DNA of 44,224 nucleotides from an uncultured Mollicutes bacterium (GTDB taxonomy: Bacteria; Bacillota_I; Bacilli_A; Acholeplasmatales; Anaeroplasmataceae): NCBI GenBank assembly GCA_945923475.1, contig CAMELE010000015.1:1-44224 (forward strand), written 5' to 3'. The stretch's first letter is position 1, and every line of letters begins with the position of its first letter. Positions 1-8,007 of the stretch are shown piece after piece. The position numbers and the translations under genes are program-made. The notes under the pieces are model-generated. The model was given only the letters and a program-made list of their open reading frames with translations. It was not told the origin of the DNA and searched no databases.

Positions 1-93
1 TAAGATGTCTATAAACATAACATTTAATACAACTTCGTACTCCTTCAAAAAAGTTCGTACCCCTAAAAACAAAAGAAAAGCCATCCTCGAAGT

Positions 94-120
94 AAAATAG
101 ACCCTACAAAGTAGAATCTA
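94..120 (-). terminator. Terminator of the radical SAM cassette (bidirectional)
   Basis: On the minus strand a 10-bp stem, TAGATTCTAC / GTAGGGTCTA (two G-U pairs), closes a TTT loop and is followed by TTTT. On the plus strand the same hairpin is followed 4 nt later by seven Ts, so it may work both ways. It sits about 65 nt downstream of the stop codon of the second radical SAM gene. Confidence 0.5.
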
Positions 121-161
121 CACCTTTTTTTATTTGTGTCCTTGACTTGGGGTACTATTTA

Positions 162-182
162 TTGGTATCAATCCTATTGTCT
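162..182. repeat. Left copy of a 21-bp direct repeat flanking the cassette
   Basis: Begins TTGGTATCAAT and matches 2547-2567 at 18 of 21 positions. It abuts the end of the last cassette gene. The two copies bracket the whole radical SAM operon and its promoter region, so they could be a target duplication or attachment core; this is inference. Confidence 0.45.
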
Positions 183-183
183 A

Positions 184-1119
184 TTATGTGGCATTGGTCC
201 TTTCATGAATCCCAGCGTGCTTCCTATTTCTTTTTCCTGTGTTGTTTGAGCCTCTAACCTCTTCGTGATAGAAATAGTCAACGATTACTGGGTGACCTTT
301 TTTAGCCCTTCCATATGGTGTTTCGTTATCCACGAACGGGCAATCGTTGTCTTTGGCTAATTGCTCAGCCTCTTTTTCTAATTCTTCAAAATAGCTCCTG
401 TCTTTTTTCTTATATATCTTTTCGTATAAAGGATACAAATCAGTGTGGTTTTCTTTGATATAATCCATTATTTTCCCTTTGAATCCACCTCTTAGGTTAA
501 GGTTTTCAAGCCATATCAAATCGCATTGATCTTTAACCAATTCGAATATCTTCTTGAAATCCGTGATGCCTGGGAATACTGGCGAAATGAAGCATACCGT
601 TCTAATCCCGGCATCATACACTTCTTTCATTGCCTTTAGTTTTCTTTCTATTGACACAGAATCGTCCATATCGCTTCTGAAGCCTTCGTCTAAGGTGTTG
701 ATTGACCAAGAAACCGTGACTTTGTCGAATTTCTTTAACAAATCCAAATCCCTAACTACCAAATCGGATTTCGTGCATATCAATAGTTCTGCGTCAACGC
801 CCACCAATTGTTCCAATAGTTTTCTAGTGTTCTTGTATTTGGCTTCTTCTGGCAGATACCCATCGGTTACGGTCCCAATGATGATGTGCTCACCTTTGAA
901 TTTATCCAGATTCCTGATCGGCTGCCAGTTCTTGACATCCAAAAACGTTCCCCATTCTTCCGTGTGGCCCGTGAATCTTTTCATGAATGAGGCATAGCAG
1001 TATCTGCAGCCATGGGTGCATCCGACATAGGGGTTGACGCAATATCCTCCTATAGGGGCGCTGGATTTGGTCATTACGTCTTTGACTTGGATTTGCCTTA
1101 TGATTAAATTCTTATTCAT
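184..1119 (-). CDS. Radical SAM protein, mobile pair protein B type
   Basis: The 311-residue protein has the radical SAM signature CTHGCRYCYA near residue 33 (CxxxCxxC, the three Cys that bind the [4Fe-4S] cluster) after the conserved NPYVGC lead-in, so it should reductively cleave S-adenosylmethionine. The remainder resembles the SPL/Rv2578c-like radical SAM group. It is the last gene of a three-gene operon; its start overlaps the marR stop by 8 bp, indicating translational coupling. The layout of small radical SAM gene, MarR gene and larger radical SAM gene fits the family described as a radical SAM mobile pair. The substrate is unknown. Base composition is much richer in G+C than the genes beyond 2.6 kb, supporting recent transfer. 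Confidence 0.88.
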   Translation of the reverse strand: MNKNLIIRQIQVKDVMTKSSAPIGGYCVNPYVGCTHGCRYCYASFMKRFTGHTEEWGTFLDVKNWQPIRNLDKFKGEHIIIGTVTDGYLPEEAKYKNTRKLLEQLVGVDAELLICTKSDLVVRDLDLLKKFDKVTVSWSINTLDEGFRSDMDDSVSIERKLKAMKEVYDAGIRTVCFISPVFPGITDFKKIFELVKDQCDLIWLENLNLRGGFKGKIMDYIKENHTDLYPLYEKIYKKKDRSYFEELEKEAEQLAKDNDCPFVDNETPYGRAKKGHPVIVDYFYHEEVRGSNNTGKRNRKHAGIHERTNAT

Positions 1120-1543
1120 CTTTTAGATTCTCCTTTACCTTATTTAACAATCTATCTAACTCGCTTGCCTCTTCTTCGCTAAGGCCTTTGTAGAAAATAT
1201 CACCTATTCTTTTTGTGGCTCTATTTATCTTGCTTTCAAGCGAGAGTGTCTTGTTGCTTAAATAGATAATTAGACTCCTTTTGTCCTCTTTGGATTCCTC
1301 GACAATTAAAAGGCCGTCATTCTTCATCCTCTCCACCATCGAGGACAATGTTGTTTTAGCCAGAGAAGTCCTTTTCGATAATTCGATCAAGGAGAGTTTC
1401 TCGTCTTTCCATAAAGAAAATAAGATCCTCCCTTGCTGGCCGTTGAATTCGTATATGCCCTCTTCTTTTAGAATCTTGTTGAAAATCCTATCTTGAAGCT
1501 GCTTGATTTGAGAGATAAGAGTTCCACCGTATTGTTTTTTCAT
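1112..1543 (-). CDS. MarR family regulator of the radical SAM pair
   Basis: The 143-residue protein has a winged helix-turn-helix of MarR type: helices around residues 38-85 including SLAKTTLSSMVERM, then a wing with KEDKRS, and flanking helices for dimerisation. The start ATG overlaps the stop of the upstream radical SAM gene (ATGA) and its 3' end overlaps the next gene, so all three proteins are made from one transcript. MarR dimers bind palindromes; the perfect 14-bp palindrome inside the operon promoter at 2225-2238 is the obvious autoregulatory target. MarR proteins often sense small ligands or oxidants, but nothing here identifies the signal. Confidence 0.88.
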   Translation of the reverse strand: MKKQYGGTLISQIKQLQDRIFNKILKEEGIYEFNGQQGRILFSLWKDEKLSLIELSKRTSLAKTTLSSMVERMKNDGLLIVEESKEDKRSLIIYLSNKTLSLESKINRATKRIGDIFYKGLSEEEASELDRLLNKVKENLKDE

Positions 1544-2205
1544 TTCAATGCTTCCTCCATTTCTAAAGCGAGCTCTTGGATCGCGTTTTCTTCGCCCATA
1601 ATTTTATAAACAAGCTCTTCTTTGAAAAAAATCCTGCAGCCGCATTTTCTAGCGACAGCCACCAAATGATCGGCCCATTCCTTTTTGGCATCTATCTTGC
1701 CCTTGCATTTCCCGGTCTCTGTTCCGATGACTACCCATTTGATTCCCGATAAATCAATGTCGCCCAGATCCTCGAACAACGGCTCAAACGTGACGTGATA
1801 GTTCTTGCATTTGATATTTTCCCTTAATGCTTTCAACCTCCATAAATCCGATTTCGATGTGATGGTGACCCCCATCCAAGCATTATCGGGAATGTCGTCA
1901 AGCTTTATTTTATTTGGGGCTTTAGTCAAATATATCCCCACTGTTTTCGGAGATTCCCTCAATAATTCGAACGACTTATCAAGCCACTCCTTTTTCCATA
2001 GATACAAATCGGACATCCCCGTCAGAAAATATACTCCAGGCTTTCTTAATCTTTCCAATTTATGCAAATCTGCAATTGGCTTAGAGAAATCGTCTGTCAG
2101 GTGGAATCTATTTGCCACCGCTTTGGCGTAGCAGTACCTGCAGCCGATGTTGCAGCCGATGACCGCGTTGATGTTCTTAATCTTATTCTTAATGCTAATA
2201 ACCAT
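1540..2205 (-). CDS. Radical SAM protein, mobile pair protein A type
   Basis: The 221-residue protein carries CNIGCRYCYA near residue 18 (CxxxCxxC cluster motif) and, in its second half, WMGVTITSK and WVVIGTETG segments resembling the DUF5131 / phage Gp37-Gp68 radical SAM group. It is first in the operon. ATG at 2205 is preceded by AGGGTG at 5-nt spacing and by a promoter that holds a palindromic operator. Only about 220 residues long, so it is probably a partial barrel that may act with the second radical SAM protein. The reaction is unknown. Confidence 0.85.
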   Translation of the reverse strand: MVISIKNKIKNINAVIGCNIGCRYCYAKAVANRFHLTDDFSKPIADLHKLERLRKPGVYFLTGMSDLYLWKKEWLDKSFELLRESPKTVGIYLTKAPNKIKLDDIPDNAWMGVTITSKSDLWRLKALRENIKCKNYHVTFEPLFEDLGDIDLSGIKWVVIGTETGKCKGKIDAKKEWADHLVAVARKCGCRIFFKEELVYKIMGEENAIQELALEMEEALK

Positions 2206-2221
2206 TCAATCACCCTGATAT

Positions 2222-2250
2222 ATTGTACTATATAGTACTAGTTTTGTCTA
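2222..2250 (-). promoter_or_regulatory. Promoter of the radical SAM operon
   Basis: Reading on the minus strand: -35 TAGACA (2245-2250), 17-bp spacer, -10 TACAAT (2222-2227), about 17 nt before the first start codon. Confidence 0.7.
2225..2238. promoter_or_regulatory. Palindromic operator, likely MarR site
   Basis: GTACTATATAGTAC is a perfect 14-bp palindrome. It fills the spacer next to the -10 box and overlaps the first three -10 bases, so a bound dimer would block RNA polymerase. The regulator encoded as second gene of the operon is the natural binder (inference). Confidence 0.65.
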
Positions 2251-2380
2251 CCGTTTTGCCCTTAATTGTTCAGGGAAAGTTTAGAAAACATCCAAAATTT
2301 GGTGGCCAACTTCCATACAACCGCAAAAAAGGTCTTAAACATCTTCCCCTAGAGGCCTATTAACAGGGATTAAGGTATAT

Positions 2381-2428
2381 TCGTGCTTTTCGTGCTTTTT
2401 GTTAGTTAAATCGTGCTTTTCGTGCTTC
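2381..2428. repeat. Four copies of a 9-bp repeat in two tandem pairs
   Basis: TCGTGCTTT occurs at 2381 and 2390, and again at 2411 and 2420 (the last ends in C). The pairs are 30 bp apart, close to three helical turns, in the non-coding stretch 2251-2528 between the operon promoter and the tRNA-Glu terminator. The spacing suggests a protein-binding array such as recombinase arm sites or iterons, but the function is unknown. I see no gene in this stretch. Confidence 0.55.
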
Positions 2429-2528
2429 TTACAAATAGCAGTCGATAAAATGAGCAAATAAAAAAGGACTACTTCACCTGAATTAAAGCAAAAATAAGCC
2501 TAAAACAAGCAAAATAGCCTTAAAAATG

Positions 2529-2560
2529 AAAAAAGAACTGATATTTTTGGTATCAATTCT
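2529..2560 (-). terminator. Terminator of tRNA-Glu
   Basis: On the minus strand AGAATTGATA pairs with TATCAGTTCT (one mismatch) over a 7-nt loop, followed by TTTTT. It begins 13 nt after the tRNA CCA end. Confidence 0.7.
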
Positions 2561-2567
2561 GTTGTTT
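2547..2567. repeat. Right copy of the 21-bp direct repeat flanking the cassette
   Basis: Matches 162-182 at 18 of 21 positions. This copy overlaps the tRNA-Glu terminator hairpin, whereas the left copy has no hairpin partner, so the right copy is likely the ancestral sequence. Confidence 0.45.
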
Positions 2568-2572
2568 CAATA

Positions 2573-2647
2573 TGGTAGTCGAGACGGGAATCGAACCCGT
2601 GATTGAACCTTGAGAGGGTTCCGTCTTAACCACTTGACCACTCAACC
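2573..2647 (-). tRNA. tRNA-Glu (anticodon CUC)
   Basis: A full cloverleaf can be drawn: acceptor GGTTGAG with CTCGACT (two wobble pairs), D arm GTC/GAC, anticodon stem GAACC/GGTTC around loop CTCTCAA, T arm ACGGG-TTCGATT-CCCGT, then discriminator A and encoded CCA. The loop places CUC at positions 34-36, which reads GAG (Glu). The D-loop and T-arm closely follow the usual tRNA-Glu pattern. tRNA genes are common integration sites, and a foreign cassette lies just past its 3' end. Confidence 0.92.
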
Positions 2648-2670
2648 ATTTACTTGCTTAATGCTTTTAT

Positions 2671-2699
2671 ATATTAACATATAATTTACACCATTGCAA
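2671..2699 (-). promoter_or_regulatory. Promoter of tRNA-Glu
   Basis: -35 TTGCAA (2694-2699), 17-bp spacer, -10 TAATAT (2671-2676), about 23 nt before the first base of the tRNA. Confidence 0.6.
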
Positions 2700-2715
2700 G
2701 TATTTTTTTACATTT

Positions 2716-4536
2716 TTATTCTAATTCTAAATGACCTGTAGATAATTGATAATACTTACCATGCTGGCTAATTAAATCCTCATGGGTTCCTCTTTCAACA
2801 ATCCTTCCGTTTTCTAAAACCATAATCGCATTTGAATTTCTAACCGTAGATAATCTATGAGCAATTACAAATACCGTTTTTCCTTCCATTAAACGATCCA
2901 TGCCAGATTCAACTAATGCTTCTGTACGAGTATCAATTGAAGATGTAGCCTCATCTAAAATAAGAATTGGTCTTTTTGATACCATTGCTCTGGCAATTGA
3001 TATAAGCTGTCTTTGACCTGATGATAAATTATTACCATCCGAATATATCATTGTATTATATCCATTAGGCAGCCTTTTAATAAAGCCATGAGCATTTGCA
3101 AGCTTTGCAGCTTCTATTACATCTGAATCGCTTGCTTCTAGATTTCCATAACGGATATTATCCATAATTGTTCCCGTAAATAGATGAGTATCCTGTAATA
3201 CAATACCTAATGCCTTACGTAGATCATCCTTTTTAATCTCTTTAATATCAATTCCATCAATTAATATAGTACCCTTTTCTATTTCATAAAAGCGATTAAT
3301 TAGGTTTGTTATCGTTGTTTTTCCTGCTCCTGTAGCTCCAACAAAGGCTATTTTTTGGCCAGGGTGAGCATAAAGACTTAAATCCTTAAGTACCTTTTTA
3401 CCCTCCTTATAGGAAAAATCAACATCAATAAATTTAACATCACCAAGCAGTTTTATATATATTTCTTTATTCTTCCAATAAAATTCATTATCTTCTCTTA
3501 ACACTAACTCAACATTTCCGCCATCAACCTCAGGCTCTTCATCCATAAGCATAAATATTCTTTCCGCACCAGCAAGACCATTCAATAAAATGTTAGCTTG
3601 ATTCGTAAACCTGTTAATAGGCATAGTACCTTGTCTTACAAGCACTAAATATGAAGCAATTTTTCCTACTGTCATTGAAGTAGTTATAGGAAAATAGCCA
3701 AGAGCTATTAAACCGCCAAAAATCGCCACAATCGCATAATTAATATAACCCAACGATACAACCATAGGTATTAAAGAAAAACTATATCTTAATGCTTGAC
3801 ATGAGGTCTCTTTATACTTATTATTTCTTTCTTGGAACTCATTAATATTTTCTTCTTCATGGTTAAATACTTGAACTACTCTTTGACCAGAAACCATTTC
3901 TTCTACAAATCCATTAACTGATGCGATGACCTTAGAGGACTCATAAAATGCCTTCTTACTCTTTTTAGATGCATAAATAATATATGAAAACATAATCACA
4001 TAAAAAATCAAGCATATTAATGATAATAACCAATTTATTACAAATATTAAGATAAACATACCTACAATTTGAATGAAATTAGCAATTAGCAATGCAAAAG
4101 CATTATTTATAGCCTCAGAAACTGAATCTATATCGTTTACATATATACTCATAATTTCGCCATGTGTTCTTGAATCAAAATACTTTAAAGGAAGCTTATC
4201 CATCCTAATAAACATATCGTGACGCATTTCATATACTATTTTTTGAGCAAATCTACACATAATTTGGGTATATCCTAATGTTGATAAAAATCCAACCGAA
4301 TAAATCGAAGCCTCAAGTATAATCATCTTCCATAGTTGTGGGAAATACTCAGCTGTAGTATATTTATCAATTATTGGTTGAAACATATAGGTACCAAGCA
4401 AATTTGCAGATGATGATAGTATAACTAATATTCCTACAAATAATAGGGTTAACTTATGCTTGCCAATATAAGATAAAAATCTTTTTAATGTTTTCTTCAA
4501 ATTATTAGGTCTTTTACGAGCTTGCATTATTGCCAT
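2716..4536 (-). CDS. ABC exporter half-transporter, catalytically complete subunit
   Basis: The 606-residue type IV ABC exporter half has about six membrane segments (residues 30-320) and an ATPase domain: Walker A GATGAGKTT at 400-408, signature LSSGQ at 504-508, Walker B LILDEA with catalytic Glu529. ATG at 4536 follows AGGAGG at 8 nt. It overlaps the 3' end of its partner by 23 bp. The partner lacks the catalytic Glu, so the two form a heterodimer with one working and one degenerate ATP site, as in TM287/288- or BmrCD-like exporters. Substrate (drug, lipid or peptide) cannot be read from the sequence. Confidence 0.9.
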   Translation of the reverse strand: MAIMQARKRPNNLKKTLKRFLSYIGKHKLTLLFVGILVILSSSANLLGTYMFQPIIDKYTTAEYFPQLWKMIILEASIYSVGFLSTLGYTQIMCRFAQKIVYEMRHDMFIRMDKLPLKYFDSRTHGEIMSIYVNDIDSVSEAINNAFALLIANFIQIVGMFILIFVINWLLSLICLIFYVIMFSYIIYASKKSKKAFYESSKVIASVNGFVEEMVSGQRVVQVFNHEEENINEFQERNNKYKETSCQALRYSFSLIPMVVSLGYINYAIVAIFGGLIALGYFPITTSMTVGKIASYLVLVRQGTMPINRFTNQANILLNGLAGAERIFMLMDEEPEVDGGNVELVLREDNEFYWKNKEIYIKLLGDVKFIDVDFSYKEGKKVLKDLSLYAHPGQKIAFVGATGAGKTTITNLINRFYEIEKGTILIDGIDIKEIKKDDLRKALGIVLQDTHLFTGTIMDNIRYGNLEASDSDVIEAAKLANAHGFIKRLPNGYNTMIYSDGNNLSSGQRQLISIARAMVSKRPILILDEATSSIDTRTEALVESGMDRLMEGKTVFVIAHRLSTVRNSNAIMVLENGRIVERGTHEDLISQHGKYYQLSTGHLELE

Positions 4537-6253
4537 TGTAATTACCTCCTAACTGAGTATCACATAATTCCTTATATATATTAGAGGTATAATAAAGGCT
4601 TTGATGATTACCTTCACCAACTATTTCACCGTCATCAAGAATAATAATTTTATCTGCCTCACATACGGACATAACTCTTTGACCAATTATTATATTAGTT
4701 ACATCCTTTAAGCCTCTAATTCCTTCTAATATTTTTCTTTCCGTTTCCATATCACATGCTGATGTTGAATCATCAAATATTATTATTTTTGGATTTTTAA
4801 GCAGTGCTCTTGCTATACAAAGTCTTTGTCTTTGTCCACCTGATACATTTACACCACCTTGACCCAAATCATAATCAAGTCCTCCTAAAGAACTTACAAA
4901 CTCATAGGCCTGAGCTATCTTTAAGGCGTTATATATTTCATCATCAGATGCATCTTTATTTCCCCATAATAAATTTTGTCTAATAGTACCACTAAAAAGT
5001 ACATTATTTTGAAGAACAATTGATACACTATCTCTTAAATTATTTAGATCATATTCCTTTATATTCTTAGAATCTATTAATATTTCCCCTTTACTTACAT
5101 CATATAAGCGACATATTAGACTAACTAGCGTACTTTTAGCACTACCAGTACCACCAATTATACCTAGGCTTGTCCCACTTGGAATAGAAAGATTAATATT
5201 TTTTAAAACTAATTCCTCTGATGATTCTTTATATTTAAAATCTACATTTCTAAATTCAATATTTCCCCTATCAACAAAATCTTTACCTTCATTTTTTATA
5301 GTTGGCTCTTCCTTTAATACGGCATTAACTCTTGATGCTGATGCAAACGAACGATTTAGAAGCAAAAATATATTAGATAGCATCATAATCGAATTAACAA
5401 CCTGCATAACATAGGATAATAAGGCAGAAAGCGTACCAACCAATAATTCATCGTTATGAACCAATTTAGCTCCAAAGAACAATATCATGACAGTTACTGC
5501 ATACATTGTAAGCTCAAAGGCTGGTTGATTAAGCGTAGAAACCTTAAATGTCGATGTCGTGGTCTTTGTAACACTGTTATTTGCTTGATTAAACTTAGCA
5601 TTTTCATGCTCTTCTCTTACATAAGCCTTAACAGTTCTTATTGCGACTATATCTTCTCTAACTACTAAATTTATTTGATCAATATCCTCTTGAAGCCTTT
5701 TATATTTAGGTGCTGTATTTCTAATTATTAAAATTAAAATAAGTGCTAACAGCGGTATAGCTACAATAAATATCCATGCAAGCCTTGGTGATAAAATAAA
5801 TGATAAGCCAACTCCTAACACAAGCATCATAATGCTCCTAATAATAGGCCTTACACTTCCACTTAGTGTATTTTGAATAACACTTACATCATTAGTAATT
5901 CTTGTAATTAAGGTTGAAGCCTCAAATTTATCCAAGTTTGCAAAGGAAAAGGTTTGAATTTTTTTAAATATCTCACCTCGTAGCATATAACTATAATTTG
6001 AAATAAATCTAGCATTAAATATTGAATAAAAATGTCCAGTAATAACCGACATAAGTGCACAACCTATAATTATAAGTCCATATATCAAAATAGGCCCCAT
6101 GCTTTCTCCCTTGATTCCTTTATTAATTATATCCTTCATCACAAAAGGAATAATTAATTCAAAAAGGGTTTCAACGATTATTAGAGTTATAGACATTATA
6201 AAATTTTTTTTATCATATTTAATAAATCGTAAAATATCCTTTAAATCCTTCAT
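4514..6253 (-). CDS. ABC exporter half-transporter, degenerate-site subunit
   Basis: The 579-residue half-transporter has six predicted membrane segments (about 17-295) and an ATPase domain with two departures from consensus: Walker A is GGTGSAKST (367-375; Ala replaces the last Gly) and Walker B is IIIFDD, with Asp495 where the catalytic Glu should be. The signature VSGGQ (470-474) is intact and would complete the partner's active site. It begins 7 bp after recO and so is probably co-transcribed with the era-recO block. Likely role: export across the cell membrane together with the next gene. Confidence 0.9.
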   Translation of the reverse strand: MKDLKDILRFIKYDKKNFIMSITLIIVETLFELIIPFVMKDIINKGIKGESMGPILIYGLIIIGCALMSVITGHFYSIFNARFISNYSYMLRGEIFKKIQTFSFANLDKFEASTLITRITNDVSVIQNTLSGSVRPIIRSIMMLVLGVGLSFILSPRLAWIFIVAIPLLALILILIIRNTAPKYKRLQEDIDQINLVVREDIVAIRTVKAYVREEHENAKFNQANNSVTKTTTSTFKVSTLNQPAFELTMYAVTVMILFFGAKLVHNDELLVGTLSALLSYVMQVVNSIMMLSNIFLLLNRSFASASRVNAVLKEEPTIKNEGKDFVDRGNIEFRNVDFKYKESSEELVLKNINLSIPSGTSLGIIGGTGSAKSTLVSLICRLYDVSKGEILIDSKNIKEYDLNNLRDSVSIVLQNNVLFSGTIRQNLLWGNKDASDDEIYNALKIAQAYEFVSSLGGLDYDLGQGGVNVSGGQRQRLCIARALLKNPKIIIFDDSTSACDMETERKILEGIRGLKDVTNIIIGQRVMSVCEADKIIILDDGEIVGEGNHQSLYYTSNIYKELCDTQLGGNYNGNNASS

Positions 6254-6260
6254 AATTCAC

Positions 6261-6947
6261 CTATAAAATCCTGTACTTATTCAAACTAATATCTAAATAA
6301 TAACTATAATATTCTTCTAATATCTTATATACACCTTCTAAATCAATCCCATCAAGTGAAGAAAAAGGTTGATTTAAATCAAAATAATATAACCTTTTAA
6401 TATCCTTAACTAAAAAATCACTATCCTTATGCATGATGCACACAGCTCCACCATTTTTAATACTAAAAAACTCACCATTTAATGTTCCACATTTGATACA
6501 TGAATTAAATTCTGGCTTAACACCAAAAAGAATTAATATCTTAGTTAAGTATATTAATGCCAATAGCTTGGCATCGCTACCATTCTCAATCTCAAGTAGC
6601 ATTTTTTTTAAGAAGCCATATGTTTTCTCAAAATTTATATTATTATCAAAATAATACGAAACGCCTAGCATCATACTTGTCCACATAAAAGAAGAAAAAT
6701 CCTTTTTTATCAAAGGAAATTTTTCTTCTAAACTATAATTGATTAGTGTAGGAAAATCTTGATCAGATATTTCGACATTTACTAAAGTAAGGAATTCATA
6801 AGAATTAAAATTTTTATTCTTGTAGTTTTTTACCCCTAAAGCTCTTATAGACAATATTCCTAAAGGAGTAAGAATCTTAATAATTTTAGATGTCTCTTTA
6901 TAATCAAGATTTTTTAGAATTATCCCTTCTGTCTTTATTGTCTTCAT
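6261..6947 (-). CDS. recO: DNA repair protein RecO
   Basis: The 228-residue protein starts with the RecO OB-fold pattern (TEGIILKNLDYKETSKI), binds ssDNA/RecR and helps load RecA in gap repair. The zinc site is Cys150, Cys153, Cys170 and His173: the fourth ligand is His rather than the usual Cys. The gene order era, yqzL-like, recO is the standard Bacillota arrangement. The start ATG lies inside the 3' end of the small upstream gene, so translation is probably coupled. Confidence 0.88.
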   Translation of the reverse strand: MKTIKTEGIILKNLDYKETSKIIKILTPLGILSIRALGVKNYKNKNFNSYEFLTLVNVEISDQDFPTLINYSLEEKFPLIKKDFSSFMWTSMMLGVSYYFDNNINFEKTYGFLKKMLLEIENGSDAKLLALIYLTKILILFGVKPEFNSCIKCGTLNGEFFSIKNGGAVCIMHKDSDFLVKDIKRLYYFDLNQPFSSLDGIDLEGVYKILEEYYSYYLDISLNKYRIL

Positions 6948-7044
6948 TATGCTTCTCCTTTTCTTTAGCTAACTCCATTCGATATTTTAAGAAATCCTCA
7001 ACCTTTCCCGTTTTCATAAACTCCTTGTAAAGCTTTTTGTTCAT
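6904..7044 (-). CDS. YqzL-like small protein
   Basis: A 46-residue reading frame from ATG at 7044, preceded by GAGGTG at about 5 nt, to TGA at 6904. Residues YKEFMKTGKVEDFLKYRME resemble the F-x-x-TG-x-(I/V)-x-x-(Y/F)L-x-Y core of YqzL, which sits between era and recO in Bacillus; the C-terminal half is a charged Lys/Glu helix. It overlaps recO by 44 bp in another frame. Function is unknown; position and leader make it a real gene. Confidence 0.6.
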   Translation of the reverse strand: MNKKLYKEFMKTGKVEDFLKYRMELAKEKEKHNEDNKDRRDNSKKS

Positions 7045-7098
7045 TTTTACACCTCACAAATATTATGAGTTTATTTTACAAAAATATCCATTTACTTC

Positions 7099-8007
7099 CT
7101 AGAAATTATCTTTTTCATAGCCTAAAGCTTTTAAATAGTCTGGGCGATTTGTCCAATCCTTTTTAACCTTAACCCATAAAGTTAAGTCTGCTTTAGAGCC
7201 TAAAAGTTTATTAATATCTCTCCTTGCAAGCTCTCTTACCTTTTTAAGCATTTGGCCACCCTTACCAATTACTATCTGTTTTTGGCTTTGCCTTTCTACA
7301 AAGATTGTCGCATAAATTTCAACCAAGGTTTCATCGATTTGCTTCATAGAATCAATTACAACCGCAATAGAGTGAGGAACCTCCTCTTCTGTAAAATATA
7401 ATAGCTTTTCTCGGATGATTTCTGATACAATAAATCTTTCTGGATGATCAGTAATTACATCATCAGGATAAAATTTTGGACCATCAGGTAATAAAGCTAT
7501 TAGATTATTAATTAATTCAGAGATATTAATTCCTTCCTTAGCCGAAATTGGGAAAACTTCCTTAAACTCCATAAGCTCATTATAGGCAACAATTACCTTA
7601 TCTAAATCCTTCTTATTTTTAAGCAAATCAACCTTGTTAATCAATAAATAAACAGGTCGCTTTGATTCAGATAGTTTTTCAATAATAAGTCTATCACCAG
7701 GACCAGGCATATCAGTAGCACTTACCATAAATAAAATAGCATCCTGGCCAGAAATTGCATTATAGCTTGATTCGTTCAATCTTGTACCAAGCTCTGATTT
7801 TGGCTTATGGATTCCGGGCGTATCTGTAAATATTATTTGGGCACAATCAGTAGTTAATACACCCAAAATAGTGTTTCTTGTTGTCTGAGGCTTGTCAGAC
7901 ATTATTGCAATTTTATGACCTATTACTCTATTTAAAAATGTTGATTTACCAACATTTGGACGACCAATAATAGTAACAAATCCCGATTTATAATTAGGCA
8001 AGCTCAT
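7099..8007 (-). CDS. era: GTPase Era
   Basis: The 302-residue GTPase acts in 30S ribosome assembly and 16S rRNA 3'-end maturation. G motifs are all present: GRPNVGKS (15-22), DTPG (62-65), NKVD (124-127), SAK (155-157). A C-terminal KH domain with VIGKGGQMLKKV near 246-257 binds 16S rRNA. Full family length. Its start overlaps cdd by 14 bp, and ybeY, another 16S maturation factor, lies two genes upstream in the same operon. Confidence 0.96.
   Translation of the reverse strand: MSLPNYKSGFVTIIGRPNVGKSTFLNRVIGHKIAIMSDKPQTTRNTILGVLTTDCAQIIFTDTPGIHKPKSELGTRLNESSYNAISGQDAILFMVSATDMPGPGDRLIIEKLSESKRPVYLLINKVDLLKNKKDLDKVIVAYNELMEFKEVFPISAKEGINISELINNLIALLPDGPKFYPDDVITDHPERFIVSEIIREKLLYFTEEEVPHSIAVVIDSMKQIDETLVEIYATIFVERQSQKQIVIGKGGQMLKKVRELARRDINKLLGSKADLTLWVKVKKDWTNRPDYLKALGYEKDNF

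Noticed and set aside
34-60. Short direct repeat TTCGTAC at 34 and 54 as an attachment site
   Set aside because: Only 7 bp; sequence to the left of the window would be needed to judge it.
554-997. 147-residue plus-strand frame inside the radical SAM gene
   Set aside because: Antisense shadow of a gene with clear motifs; same for the many other plus-strand frames opposite minus-strand genes.
2381-2428. CRISPR array
   Set aside because: Repeat units are only 9 bp, in two pairs with no spacers of equal length and no cas genes. No other CRISPR-like pattern in the window.
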